In this document: positions 43,542-54,060 of the stretch, piece by piece | Numbering within the stretch: the first letter of the stretch is position 1 | How the letters are laid out: every line of letters starts with the position of its first letter | NCBI GenBank assembly: GCA_016712635.1 | Contig: JADJQS010000006.1 | Coordinates: 124,001 to 188,000, forward strand | Length of the DNA: 64,000 bases | Reading direction: 5' to 3' | DNA from: Gammaproteobacteria bacterium | GTDB taxonomy: Bacteria; Pseudomonadota; Gammaproteobacteria; SZUA-140 | The notes under the pieces: generated by a model | Seen by the model: the letters and a program-made list of their open reading frames with translations, nothing else | Database searches by the model: none | Told to the model about the DNA's origin: nothing | Made by a program: the position numbers and the translations under genes

Positions 43542-43979
43542 ATGCCGGTAATCAACAGGAGCGCCCTCGTGCCGTACAGCGCCGCGGAGATGTACGCGCT
43601 GGTGGACGACATCGAGACCTATCCGCAGTTCCTGCCCTGGTGCCGCAGCGCGAGGGAGTGGACGCGCGGCGCGGATGAAGTGAAGGCGTCGATCGAACTG
43701 CACCGCGGCGGCATCCACAAGACCTTCACCACCCTGAACCGGCTGCAGAAGGACAAGATGATCGAGATGCGGCTGGTGGAGGGACCGTTCCACCATCTCG
43801 AGGGATTCTGGCGTTTCGAGACCCTCGGCGCCGCGGCGAGCCGCGTGTCGCTGGATCTCGAATACGAGTTTTCCAGCCACCTGCTGCGGCTGGCAATCGG
43901 ACCGGTGTTCAGCCAGATCGCCAACACGCTGGTGGATGCCTTTTGCGAACGGGCGGCGGAACTGTATGGAAAACGCTGA
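43542..43979 (+). CDS. ratA: RatA-like START-domain protein
   Basis: This 145-residue protein belongs to the START/polyketide cyclase-like family of RatA (YfjG) and Coq10, with YSAAEMYALVDDIETYPQFLPWC at the start and FSSHLLRLAIGPVF near the end. In E. coli RatA has been reported to block 70S assembly, and related proteins bind ubiquinone, so its role here may be either. It overlaps rnfH by 14 bases and lies beside smpB, the usual arrangement. Confidence 0.92.
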   Translation: MPVINRSALVPYSAAEMYALVDDIETYPQFLPWCRSAREWTRGADEVKASIELHRGGIHKTFTTLNRLQKDKMIEMRLVEGPFHHLEGFWRFETLGAAASRVSLDLEYEFSSHLLRLAIGPVFSQIANTLVDAFCERAAELYGKR

Positions 43980-44277
43980 CAAGATCGAGGTCGAGGTGAG
44001 CTACGCGCGCCCGGATGTGCAGGTGATCATCCCGGTCAAGGCGGATGCGAGCGCCACGGTGGAGGAGGTGATCCGGCTGTCCGGAGTGCTGGAACAGTTT
44101 CCCGACATCGATCTCGCCGTCAACAAGGTGGGTGTGTTCGGCAAGCTGTCCAAGCTCAGCGCCCAGCTGATGCCGGGAGACCGCGTCGAGATCTACCGCG
44201 CACTGATCGCCGACCCGAAGGAATCGCGGCGCCAGCGCGCAGCGGAGGGCAAGGAGGCCCCGAAAGCTCCGACCTAG
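43966..44277 (+). CDS. rnfH: RnfH-family (UPF0125) protein
   Basis: This 103-residue ubiquitin-fold protein has KIEVEVSYARPDVQVIIPV and VGVFGKLSKLSAQLMPGDRVEIYRAL, the family signatures. ATG 43966 overlaps the end of ratA, indicating coupled translation; the frame extends upstream within ratA but without support. RnfH pairs with ratA in many genomes; its molecular role is not established. Confidence 0.92.
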   Translation: MENADKIEVEVSYARPDVQVIIPVKADASATVEEVIRLSGVLEQFPDIDLAVNKVGVFGKLSKLSAQLMPGDRVEIYRALIADPKESRRQRAAEGKEAPKAPT

Positions 44278-44287
44278 CCGCGCGCGT

Positions 44288-44620
44288 TCACTCGCCCGCG
44301 CTATCCTGGTCGTCCTCAACGCGCAGCAGCTGATCGCCGTCGAAATACACGGCTACATGCCTCTGCTCTGCCTTTTCCTCGCCGATCCTGAGGACATACA
44401 CGTAATCCCAGCGGTTCGGGTGAAAAGGATCCATGATGGATGCCGTGCCCATCACGAACTGGACCTGCTGACGCGTCATCCCCGGTTTGAGTTGCGCGAC
44501 CATCTCTGGTGTAATGACGTTTCCCTGCTGGATTTCCACCCGATGCATGGTGCAGGAGAGAGTCATCAGGATGAGGCAGCCGAGGCCAAGGATGCGCGAT
44601 TTTTCCATGTGTGTGTCCAT
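44288..44620 (-). CDS. bamE: BamE outer-membrane assembly lipoprotein
   Basis: This 110-residue lipoprotein is a subunit of the BAM complex that inserts outer-membrane proteins. The signal sequence ends in the lipobox LMTLSC (Cys23). The BamE fold shows as QGNVITPEMVAQLKPGMTRQQVQFVMGTASIMDPFH and WDYVYVLR. It is convergent with rnfH and divergent from fur, the standard arrangement. The second Met (44608) is an equally possible start. Confidence 0.95.
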   Translation of the reverse strand: MDTHMEKSRILGLGCLILMTLSCTMHRVEIQQGNVITPEMVAQLKPGMTRQQVQFVMGTASIMDPFHPNRWDYVYVLRIGEEKAEQRHVAVYFDGDQLLRVEDDQDSAGE

Positions 44621-44627
44621 ACTGCGG

Positions 44628-44655
44628 TTGTTGAAGGCGCCTCATTATATATAAT
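44628..44655 (+). promoter_or_regulatory. Possible fur promoter
   Basis: TTGTTG at 44628-44633 and a perfect TATAAT at 44650-44655, spaced by 16 bases, lie about 40 bases before the fur ATG. A clear Fur box was not recognised, although the AT-rich segment around the -10 could hold a degenerate one. Confidence 0.45.
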
Positions 44656-44694
44656 TAGCCGTCAACCCGCAGTGGTGCGGTCGGAGAATCCCAC

Positions 44695-45147
44695 ATGGCG
44701 ACCAAGCAGAGTTTCAGCGACAGCAATGTTGAGGGCATGGACCTCAAGAAGGCTGGCCTCAAGATCACCCATCCGCGGGTCAAGATCCTGCACATCATGG
44801 AGAGCAGCGAGAAGCGCCACCTGGGTGCGGAGGACGTCTACAAGGCGCTGCTCGATACCGGCGAGGACGTGGGACTCGCCACCGTCTATCGTGTGCTGAC
44901 CCAGTTCGAGAGCGCGGGGCTGATCACGCGCCACCACTTCGAGGAAGGGCATTCGGTCTACGAGCTGAATCAGGGTGCGCACCATGACCACATCCTGTGC
45001 GTGAAGTGCGGCCGCGTGGACGAGTTCATGGACGACGTCATTGAGGAGCGCCAGCGCGCGATCGCCAAGAAGGCCGGTTACGAGATGACCGACCACTACC
45101 TGAACATCTTCGGCGTCTGCGCCGACTGCCGCAAAAAGAAGAAGTAG
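44695..45147 (+). CDS. fur: Fur, ferric uptake regulator
   Basis: This 150-residue iron-sensing repressor has the DNA-binding winged helix (KAGLKITHPRVKILHIM, GLATVYRVLTQFESAGL) and the dimerisation domain with the metal motif HHDHILCVKCG and CADC near the C-terminus. These give two structural-zinc CxxC pairs. It would repress iron-uptake genes when Fe(II) is plentiful. Its divergent neighbour is bamE. Confidence 0.97.
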   Translation: MATKQSFSDSNVEGMDLKKAGLKITHPRVKILHIMESSEKRHLGAEDVYKALLDTGEDVGLATVYRVLTQFESAGLITRHHFEEGHSVYELNQGAHHDHILCVKCGRVDEFMDDVIEERQRAIAKKAGYEMTDHYLNIFGVCADCRKKKK

Positions 45148-45179
45148 CCGGTCCGCCTCCGTCCGCGCCGCCGGCGCGT

Positions 45180-46856
45180 TCAGGCATATTCCTCCGATCG
45201 TTTGATCATCTCTTCGGCGTGCGCGCGCGTCTGCGCGCTGATCTCGACACCGCCCAGCATGCGCGCGATCTCCTCGCGCCGCTCTTCCGGCGTCAGGGCC
45301 CGGATCTGTGACAGGGTCTGCTTGCCGGAGCTGTGCTTGCTCACCTGCAGGTGGTGATGGCCGAGCGCGGCGACCTGCGGCAGGTGCGTGATGCACAGCA
45401 CCTGGCGATGCTCGCCCAGGCGGCGGAGCCCCTGGCCGACGATCTCGGCGACGCGCCCGCCGATGCCGACGTCGACCTCGTCGAAGATGACGGTGGGCAC
45501 GTCCACCTGTTGCGCGGTGATCACCTGGATGGCGAGGCCGATGCGGGACATCTCGCCGCCCGAGGCGACCTTCGCCAGCGGGCGCGGCGGCTGGTGCGGG
45601 TTGGTGCTGACGAGGAATTCGGCGCGTTCAAGTCCGGACGGGGAGGGTGTTTCGTCCGCGCGCGGCTGCAGTTCGATGGCGAACGCGCCATCCGGCATGC
45701 CGAGGCGGCGCATCTCCTGCACGACCTTCTTCTCCAGCGTGCGGGCGGCCTTGGCGCGCGCCGCGCCCAGCTTGCCGGCGGCGGCGCGATAACGTCCTTC
45801 CGCGGCCGCGATCTCCCGGTCCAGGCCGTCGAGCCGCTGCTGGGCGCCGGTCAGGCGCTCCAGTTGTTCGTTCAGGCGCCGGCGCAGTTCAGGCAGCTCA
45901 CTGGCGGGCAGGCGATGCTTGCGCGCGGCGGCGTGGATGGCGGCCAGGCGCTGTTCGATCTCCTCCAGGCGCCGAGGATCGAGTTCGAGCCGGTCGACGT
46001 AGGCGCGCAGTTCGCCGGCCGCCTCCTCCAGCTGGATCGCGGCGCCGTCGAGCAGTTCGATCACCGGCCGCAGGCGCGCGTCGGTCTCGCGCTGCTGGCG
46101 CAGGTCGCCCAGGACACGGGTCAGCCGGGTACGCAGGGAGTCTTCGTCTCCGTCGAGGCCATCGAGTCCGGCCTGGCAGGTCTCGATCAGCAGGCCGGCG
46201 TTGGCCAGGCGCCGGTGCTCCGCGTCGAGCCGCTGCAGCTCCTCGGGCGTGATATTCAAGCCGTCGAGTTCATCGAGCTGGAACCGGAGGAAGTCGAGCC
46301 GTTCCTCGCCTCCCGCGCCGGGCGCAGCGAGTTCCTCCCGCTCGCGGGTCAGTCCGCGCCATGCGCGGTACTCCTGCTCCACGGCGGAGAGCAGTGCGGG
46401 CTGCGCGGTGTAGCCGTCGAGCAGGGCGAGCTGGTGATCCCGCTTTAGCAGTGAGTGGTGCTCGTGCTGCCCGTGCACGTCGACCAGCAGGTCGCTCAGT
46501 TCGCGCAGGGTCTGCGCCGGTACGATGCTGCCGTTGATCCAGGCCTTCGAGCGGCCGTCCGCGGCGACCGTGCGCCGCAGCACGCAGTCATCGCCGCTGG
46601 CGAGTTCCTGCTCAGCCAGCCAGGCGCGCGCCCCCGCGTTGTCCGACAGCGTCAGCGTGGCGGTAACGTCCGTCCGCTCCGCGCCGTGGCGGATGACGCC
46701 GCTGTCGGCGCGGTTGCCGAAGGCGAGGCCGAGGGCCTCGATCAGGATCGACTTGCCGGCGCCCGTCTCGCCGGTCAGCACAGTAAAGCCGGGGGCGAAC
46801 TCGAGCTCGAGTTCGTCGACCAGGGCGTAGTTGCGAATGTGCAGGTGGATGAGCAT
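45180..46856 (-). CDS. recN: RecN, DNA repair ATPase
   Basis: This 558-residue SMC-like protein takes part in double-strand break repair. The Walker A (GETGAGKS) is near residue 34 of MLIHLHIRNYALVDELELEF, a coiled coil runs in the middle (EELAAPG to RYRAAAGKLG), and the ABC signature and Walker B (LAKVASGGEMSRIGLA, VIFDEVDVGIGG) are in the C-terminal part. ATG 46856 is chosen to match family N-termini; ATG 46880 is a further option. It follows nadK by 27 bases on the same strand. Confidence 0.96.
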   Translation of the reverse strand: MLIHLHIRNYALVDELELEFAPGFTVLTGETGAGKSILIEALGLAFGNRADSGVIRHGAERTDVTATLTLSDNAGARAWLAEQELASGDDCVLRRTVAADGRSKAWINGSIVPAQTLRELSDLLVDVHGQHEHHSLLKRDHQLALLDGYTAQPALLSAVEQEYRAWRGLTREREELAAPGAGGEERLDFLRFQLDELDGLNITPEELQRLDAEHRRLANAGLLIETCQAGLDGLDGDEDSLRTRLTRVLGDLRQQRETDARLRPVIELLDGAAIQLEEAAGELRAYVDRLELDPRRLEEIEQRLAAIHAAARKHRLPASELPELRRRLNEQLERLTGAQQRLDGLDREIAAAEGRYRAAAGKLGAARAKAARTLEKKVVQEMRRLGMPDGAFAIELQPRADETPSPSGLERAEFLVSTNPHQPPRPLAKVASGGEMSRIGLAIQVITAQQVDVPTVIFDEVDVGIGGRVAEIVGQGLRRLGEHRQVLCITHLPQVAALGHHHLQVSKHSSGKQTLSQIRALTPEERREEIARMLGGVEISAQTRAHAEEMIKRSEEYA

Positions 46857-46883
46857 GGCCGTCACGTCAGCCGCAGGCATGGG

Positions 46884-47762
46884 TCAGCGGTTTTTCGGAT
46901 TTTCCGCCCAATTCAGTTTCGCGCGCAACAACTCGTAATGGTCGTGCAGGGGCAGGTGCACCAGCCGCACCGACGCCTGCTTGCGGATGCACAATCGGTC
47001 GCCGGCGGTGAGGTCGAAGGCGACCTGGCCGTCGCAGGTGACCTGGGCGTGGTCGCGATTGCCGTTGCCGACGATCACCTCGATCTCGCTGCCGCCGTCG
47101 ACGACGATCGGGCGGTGGCTCATGGTGTGGGGACAGACCGGGACGATGACGATGGCGTCCAGCGTGGGATCGAGAATGGGGCCGCCGGCGGACAGCGCGT
47201 ATGCGGTGGAGCCGGTCGGGGTGGAGACGATCACGCCGTCTGAGCGCAGCTTGTTGAGATAGCGTCCATTGATGTAGGTCTCCAGCTCGATCATGCGGGC
47301 GACGTTCCGCTTGTGCACCACCACTTCGTTGAATGCGCTGCCGGCGCTGACCTCGGCCCCTGCGCGGGTGACGGTACAGCCGAGCAGGAACCGTTCCTCC
47401 ATGCGGTAGTCGCCGCGCAGGATCTGGTCCATGCATTCGAGCATCTGCCCGGGCGAGATGTCGGTGAGAAAGCCCAGGTGGCCGAGATTGATGCCGACCA
47501 GCGGCACGTCGTGCGGCGCGAGTGAGCGGGCGGCGTTGAGCAGGGTACCGTCCCCGCCGACGATCACCGCGAGGTCGCAGCGGCGCCCGATCTCGTCTCG
47601 GCTGCCGGTTTCCAGCCGGATGTCCGGGAACAGCGCGGCGGTGTCGGCGTCCAGCAGCACCGCGACCTGCTTGGCCGCGAGGTGCGCGCCCAGGGCGCGG
47701 ATAGCACCGGCGACGCTGGAATCGCTGAATTTTCCTATGATGCCGATGCTCTTGAAAGTCAC
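46884..47762 (-). CDS. nadK: NAD kinase
   Basis: This 292-residue enzyme phosphorylates NAD to NADP. It has the family motif VIVGGDGTLLNAARSL (GGDGT at about residues 69-73) and NLGHLGFLTDI, TPTGSTAYALSAGGPI, and RPIVVDGGSEIEV. It starts a nadK-recN minus-strand pair divergent from hrcA. Length is normal. Confidence 0.97.
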   Translation of the reverse strand: MTFKSIGIIGKFSDSSVAGAIRALGAHLAAKQVAVLLDADTAALFPDIRLETGSRDEIGRRCDLAVIVGGDGTLLNAARSLAPHDVPLVGINLGHLGFLTDISPGQMLECMDQILRGDYRMEERFLLGCTVTRAGAEVSAGSAFNEVVVHKRNVARMIELETYINGRYLNKLRSDGVIVSTPTGSTAYALSAGGPILDPTLDAIVIVPVCPHTMSHRPIVVDGGSEIEVIVGNGNRDHAQVTCDGQVAFDLTAGDRLCIRKQASVRLVHLPLHDHYELLRAKLNWAENPKNR

Positions 47763-47833
47763 TGCGTCGTATCCACAATATCAAGGATGCAGGAAAGGTA
47801 TCACGCGGCCTGCCGATCACCAAGCCGGCTTTC

Positions 47834-47862
47834 TTGACACGGTGGGACTGAGTTGCTACTTT
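47834..47862 (+). promoter_or_regulatory. Candidate sigma-70 promoter of hrcA
   Basis: A perfect TTGACA (47834-47839) is followed after 17 bases by TACTTT (47857-47862), about 77 bases before the hrcA ATG. The -10 is weak. No CIRCE inverted repeat is seen near it. Confidence 0.5.
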
Positions 47863-47938
47863 CCCCGTGACCCTTGCAACGGCGCCCCGACCTCCTGGTT
47901 AAGCTGATGATAACAAAATGGTATTTAGGTGAGACGCG

Positions 47939-48976
47939 ATGATCAGGGAACTTAATGAACGTACCCGCCACCTGCTCAAGGTGTTGATCGAGATTTATAT
48001 CCGCGATGGCCAGCCGGTCGGGTCGCGTACGCTGTCCCAGGAATCCGGGCTCGACCTCAGTCCGGCCACGATCCGCAACGCGATGGCGGAACTCGAGTCG
48101 TTCGGCCTGGTCGCTTCGCCCCATACCTCGGCCGGGCGTATTCCGACCGACAAGGGTTACCGCATGTTCGTCGATTCCCTGCTGGCGCTCGAGCCGGGCG
48201 ACAGCCGCGAGATCCAGCGCCTGAAATCCCTCTTTGAACAGGGCGCAACCCTGCAGGGACTCGCCATCTCGGTCTCCGGCCTCCTGTCCGGCATGACCAG
48301 CATGGCGGGTCTGGTGATGGTGCCGCGACGCGAGCGCCTGATCCTGCGTCATATCGAATTCGTCGCCCTGTCTGAGCAGCGCGTGCTGGCGATACTCATG
48401 CTCAACGAACATGAGGCGCACAACGTGGTCATCCATACCGGCCGCGTCTTTACCGCCGCCGAGCTCGAACGGGCGACCAATTACATGAATACGGCGTTCG
48501 CCGGCAGGGACCTCGCCGATATCCGCCTGCAGCTGATGAATGAGCTGCGCGACACGCGCGCGCGCATGGATCGCTCCATGAATACCGCGATCCTCCTTGC
48601 CGAACAGGTGTTTGAGCAGAGCGGTAACCGGGAGGATGTAATCGTCTCCGGCCAGACCAACCTGATGGAATTCGACGAATTGTCGGACCTTGACCGCCTG
48701 CGTGTGCTGTTCGAAGCCTTCAGCGAGAAACGCAAGATCCTGCACCTGCTCGACCAGTGCCTGTACACCCAGGGTGTGCGCGTGTTCATCGGCAAGGAAT
48801 CCGGCTGCAACGAGCTCGATGACTGCAGCGTGGTGACCTCGACCTACGCGGCGGACGGCAAGGTGGTCGGCGTGCTCGGCGTGATCGGGCCAACGCGCAT
48901 GTCCTACAAGCGGGTGATACCGCTGGTGCAGGCGACGGCGAAACTGCTCACCGCGGCCTTGAATCAGTACCACTAG
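47939..48976 (+). CDS. hrcA: HrcA, heat-shock repressor
   Basis: This 345-residue repressor normally binds CIRCE operators. It has the N-terminal winged helix (LLKVLIEIYIRDGQPVGSRT, LSPATIRNAMAELESFGL, SAGRIPTDKGYRMFVD) and the C-terminal GAF-like domain (FIGKESG, GVLGVIGPTRMSYKRVIPLV). It is the first gene of the heat-shock cluster. No CIRCE repeat was found in this window upstream of hrcA, grpE, dnaK or dnaJ, so its target here may be a diverged operator or lie elsewhere. Confidence 0.96.
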   Translation: MIRELNERTRHLLKVLIEIYIRDGQPVGSRTLSQESGLDLSPATIRNAMAELESFGLVASPHTSAGRIPTDKGYRMFVDSLLALEPGDSREIQRLKSLFEQGATLQGLAISVSGLLSGMTSMAGLVMVPRRERLILRHIEFVALSEQRVLAILMLNEHEAHNVVIHTGRVFTAAELERATNYMNTAFAGRDLADIRLQLMNELRDTRARMDRSMNTAILLAEQVFEQSGNREDVIVSGQTNLMEFDELSDLDRLRVLFEAFSEKRKILHLLDQCLYTQGVRVFIGKESGCNELDDCSVVTSTYAADGKVVGVLGVIGPTRMSYKRVIPLVQATAKLLTAALNQYH

Positions 48977-49095
48977 GCCACCAGATTCAGCCACAATGAC
49001 GCCGGCGCGGCGGACCGCGCCCCCGGAGACGGCGCGGCCAGCCGCGGGACTCCGGCGGTTTGCCATATCTTGATGAACCAGGTTTGGGAGGTGTG

Positions 49096-49716
49096 ATGGC
49101 GACAGACAAGGATCCGGCCATGGAAACGGATGCACAGGATCTGCCTGTGGGCGGCGCCGGTGAGGGGTCCGGGACGGAGAAGCGCAGCGAGGGCGAGGAT
49201 CTGCTGTTGAGCCTGCAGGACGCGCGGGCCAAGGCGGATGATTACTGGAACCAGCTGCTCAGGCTCCGGGCCGAGATGGCCAACCAGCAGCGCCGGGCGG
49301 AGCGCGAGCTGGAAAATGCACACAAGTACGGCCTGGAGAAGTTCGCCGCCGAAATGCTGCCGGTCATCGACGGACTTGAAATGGGTCTAAACGCGTCTGC
49401 CGCCGGTGAGGGCGTGGACCCGGTCAAGCTGCGCGAGGGGATGGAGCTGACCCTCAAGATCCTGTCCGCGAGCCTGGAGAAGTTCGGCGTGCGCGCGCTC
49501 AATCCGGCGGGCGAGAAGTTCAATCCCGCCCAGCATCAGGCGATGGCGGTGCAGCCGGCGTCCGGCGCGGAGCCCAATACTGTACTGGCGGTCTACCAGA
49601 AGGGGTACCTGCTCAACGACCGGCTGATGCGCCCCGCCATGGTGGTGGTTTCCGCGGCCGGCGGCACCGGCAAGCCGGAGGGTCCGGCGGAGAAGAAAAT
49701 CGACGAACTGGCTTGA
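49096..49716 (+). CDS. grpE: GrpE, nucleotide exchange factor
   Basis: This 206-residue protein releases ADP from DnaK. It has the long N-terminal helix (AKADDYWNQLLRLRAEMANQ) and the conserved C-terminal beta domain (NPAQHQAMAVQP, VLAVYQKGYLLNDRLMRPAMVVV). ATG 49096 has GGGAGG upstream and is chosen over the in-frame start at 49060. The stop codon lies inside the -35 of a heat-shock promoter for dnaK. Confidence 0.96.
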   Translation: MATDKDPAMETDAQDLPVGGAGEGSGTEKRSEGEDLLLSLQDARAKADDYWNQLLRLRAEMANQQRRAERELENAHKYGLEKFAAEMLPVIDGLEMGLNASAAGEGVDPVKLREGMELTLKILSASLEKFGVRALNPAGEKFNPAQHQAMAVQPASGAEPNTVLAVYQKGYLLNDRLMRPAMVVVSAAGGTGKPEGPAEKKIDELA

Positions 49717-49739
49717 AAGCGTATCGCCTGCCCCAATAT
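49712..49739 (+). promoter_or_regulatory. Sigma-32-type promoter of dnaK
   Basis: CTTGAA at 49712-49717 and CCCCAATAT at 49731-49739 are spaced by 13 bases, close to the sigma-32 consensus. The -35 overlaps the grpE stop codon. Transcription would give dnaK (and perhaps dnaJ) extra heat-shock expression independent of grpE. Confidence 0.75.
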
Positions 49740-49778
49740 ACCTCACAACTTGAGGTGTTTAGCGGCGGTGACACCGCC
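49740..49778 (+). other. Two hairpins in the dnaK leader
   Basis: ACCTCA with TGAGGT (49740-49756, 5-base loop) and GGCGGT with ACCGCC (49764-49778, 3-base loop) lie between the promoter and the dnaK ribosome-binding site. Neither fits CIRCE. They may affect mRNA stability or act as a thermosensor; that is inference. Confidence 0.6.
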
Positions 49779-49807
49779 ATATCAACAGAAAATGGAGAAT
49801 TCCCGCG

Positions 49808-51742
<1,935 letters not shown>

Positions 51743-51833
51743 GTCCTGACGGACCGGCGCCCCGGATGCATCGCGTTCGCGGCGCGCCTGGTCTATGATA
51801 CCCGACGATCCGCGCACGTGGCGGCGGACAGCG

Positions 51834-51862
51834 AAGCGCGGGGCAGGTCGTCCCGCGCTTTT
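51834..51862 (+). terminator. Possible terminator between dnaK and dnaJ
   Basis: A nine-bp GC-rich stem (AAGCGCGGG with CCCGCGCTT) around a nine-base loop is followed by TTTTG. The T-run is short, so it may only reduce transcription into dnaJ. Confidence 0.45.
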
Positions 51863-51931
51863 GCGTATTGGCAGTCCGGCGGCGCGCGGCGTCGGCCGGA
51901 ATGAAGCGGCAGTGGAATCAGCAGAAGAATA

Positions 51932-53062
51932 ATGGCGAAGCAGGATTATTACGAATTGCTCGGCGTGGCGCGCAATGCCAGCGAGGCCGAACTCAAGAAG
52001 GCCTACCGTCGCCTTGCGATGAAGCATCACCCCGACCGCAATCCTGACGACAAGGATTCGGAGGAGAAATTCAAGGAGGCCAAGGAGGCCTACGACGTCC
52101 TGTCCGACGCGCGCAAGCGCGCCGCCTACGACCAGTTCGGCCACGCCGGGGTCGATGCCGCCGCGGGCGCCGGGGCGCACGGCGGTTACCGCAGCGCGAA
52201 TTTCAGCGACATCTTCGACGACGTGTTCGGCGACATCTTCGGCGCGCGCGCCGGGCGCGGCTCGGTTCAGCGCGGCTCCGACCTGCGCTATGATCTCGAG
52301 CTGAGCCTCGAGGACGCGGTGCGCGGCACCACGGTCAAGGTCCGTGTCCCGACCCATGTGGCGTGCAAGACCTGCGAGGGCAGCGGGGCCAAGAAGGGGA
52401 CCAGCCCGGTCACCTGCACGACCTGCGGCGGCCAGGGCCAGGTGCGCATGCAGCAGGGCTTCTTCTCCATCCAGCAGACCTGCCCCCGCTGCCGCGGCCT
52501 GGGCAAGATCATCAGCGAGCCCTGCACCGACTGTCATGGCCACGGCCGCGTCAAGGAGACCAAGACCCTGTCGGTGAAGATCCCGGCGGGCGTCGACACC
52601 GACGATCGCATCCGGCTGGCGGGTGAAGGCGAGGCCGGGGAGCACGGGGGGCCGGCGGGCGACCTCTACGTGCTGATCCGCGTCAAGACCCATCCCATCT
52701 TCGTCCGCGAAGGTACGGACCTGCATTGCGAGATGCCGATCAGCTTCGTCACCGCAGCCCTCGGCGGCGATCTCGATGTGCCGACCCTCGACGGACGCGT
52801 CACGTTGAAAGTGCCGGCGGAGACCCAGACGGGCAAGCTGTTCCGCCTGCGCGGCAAAGGTGTACGCTCCGTGCAGGGCGGCGCGGTCGGCGACCTCATG
52901 TGCCGTGTGGTGGTGGAGACGCCGGTGAACCTGAGCGAGCAGCAGAAGGATCAGTTGCGGGACTTCGAGCGCGCGCTCCAGGAAAAGAACGAGAGCCATA
53001 GTCCCCGCGCGCGCAGCTGGCTTGACGGGGTGAAGAAGTTCTTCGAGGATCTCAAACTGTAA
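51932..53062 (+). CDS. dnaJ: DnaJ, Hsp40 co-chaperone
   Basis: This 376-residue protein stimulates DnaK ATPase. The J-domain has YRRLAMKHHPDRNPDD (HPD at about 33-35), a Gly/Ala/Phe-rich linker follows (AAAGAGAHGGYRSANFSDIFDDVF), and the zinc domain contains four CxxCxGxG motifs (CKTCEGSG, CTTCGGQG, CPRCRGLG, CTDCHGHG). The C-terminal client-binding domain is intact. It follows dnaK by 189 bases. Confidence 0.98.
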   Translation: MAKQDYYELLGVARNASEAELKKAYRRLAMKHHPDRNPDDKDSEEKFKEAKEAYDVLSDARKRAAYDQFGHAGVDAAAGAGAHGGYRSANFSDIFDDVFGDIFGARAGRGSVQRGSDLRYDLELSLEDAVRGTTVKVRVPTHVACKTCEGSGAKKGTSPVTCTTCGGQGQVRMQQGFFSIQQTCPRCRGLGKIISEPCTDCHGHGRVKETKTLSVKIPAGVDTDDRIRLAGEGEAGEHGGPAGDLYVLIRVKTHPIFVREGTDLHCEMPISFVTAALGGDLDVPTLDGRVTLKVPAETQTGKLFRLRGKGVRSVQGGAVGDLMCRVVVETPVNLSEQQKDQLRDFERALQEKNESHSPRARSWLDGVKKFFEDLKL

Positions 53063-53109
53063 TCGATCGCGCACCGCTGCGTCGGGGCGCCGTGTCCGGG
53101 GAGGTTGGC

Positions 53110-53913
53110 ATGATCAGGATAGCCGTCACCGGCGCCTCCGGGCGCATGGGCCGCACACTCATCGAGGCCAGCCACGGTCATGCCGGCGTGCGGCTTGCAG
53201 CGGCCGTCGACCGGCCCGGCAGCCCGGCGCTCGGCCGCGACGCCGGTGAGCTGGCGGGCATCGGGCCGATCGGGGTGACCGTGGGCGCGGACCTCGCGGC
53301 GGTTGCGCGCGACTTCGACGTGCTGATCGACTTCACCCTGCCCGAGGTCTCGGTGGCCAATGCCGCGGTCTGCCGCAGCGCCGGCCGCCGCATGGTGATC
53401 GGCACGACCGGGTTCACCCCCGGCCAGCGCCGCGAGATCGAGCAGGGCGCGTCCGACATCGCGGTCGTGCTCGCGCCCAACATGAGCATCGGCGTGAACC
53501 TCTGCTTCAAGCTGCTCGATATCGCCGCGCGCGTACTGGGCGACGAGGCCGACATCGAGATCATCGAGGCGCACCACCGGAACAAGGTCGACGCCCCCTC
53601 CGGCACGGCGCTGCGCATGGGCGAGGTGGTCGCGGCGGCGCTGGGGCGCGATCTGGCGCGCTGCGCCGTCTACGGACGCGAGGGGCATACCGGAGTTCGT
53701 GACCGCGCCACCATCGGCTTCGAGACGATCCGCGCCGGCGATATCGTCGGCGAGCACCGCGTGATGTTCGCGGGAGTCGGGGAGCGCGTCGAGATCATGC
53801 ATACGGCGACCAGCCGATACACCTTCGCGAGCGGCGCGCTGCGGGCGGCCGGCTGGGTGATGCAGCGCGATGCGGGGCTGTTCGACATGCAGGACGTGCT
53901 CGGCCTCAGGTAA
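53110..53913 (+). CDS. dapB: 4-hydroxy-tetrahydrodipicolinate reductase
   Basis: This 267-residue enzyme reduces the dihydrodipicolinate precursor in lysine and diaminopimelate synthesis. It has GASGRMGR for NAD(P)H binding, APNMSIGVNL, and the catalytic EAHHRNKVDAPSGTA. ATG 53110 with GGGAGG upstream is preferred over ATG 53092, which lacks family similarity. It follows dnaJ, a common arrangement. Confidence 0.97.
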   Translation: MIRIAVTGASGRMGRTLIEASHGHAGVRLAAAVDRPGSPALGRDAGELAGIGPIGVTVGADLAAVARDFDVLIDFTLPEVSVANAAVCRSAGRRMVIGTTGFTPGQRREIEQGASDIAVVLAPNMSIGVNLCFKLLDIAARVLGDEADIEIIEAHHRNKVDAPSGTALRMGEVVAAALGRDLARCAVYGREGHTGVRDRATIGFETIRAGDIVGEHRVMFAGVGERVEIMHTATSRYTFASGALRAAGWVMQRDAGLFDMQDVLGLR

Positions 53914-54060
53914 GCGCGGCATTCGCATCCGCGCCGGCAGCCGGGCCGCGCGGATCTGTCTTTCCGCCACCGGCGGTGGTACCCTGCCGGGATCGCACCC
54001 GGAGCGGGGCGCCGGGATCGGACAAGAATTCATAACAAGAATCGTGCGGGGGAAGGCGGC

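Noticed and set aside
49740..49778. Inverted repeats before dnaK as a CIRCE operator
   Set aside because: Arm lengths (6) and sequence do not match TTAGCACTC-N9-GAGTGCTAA, so they are reported only as hairpins.
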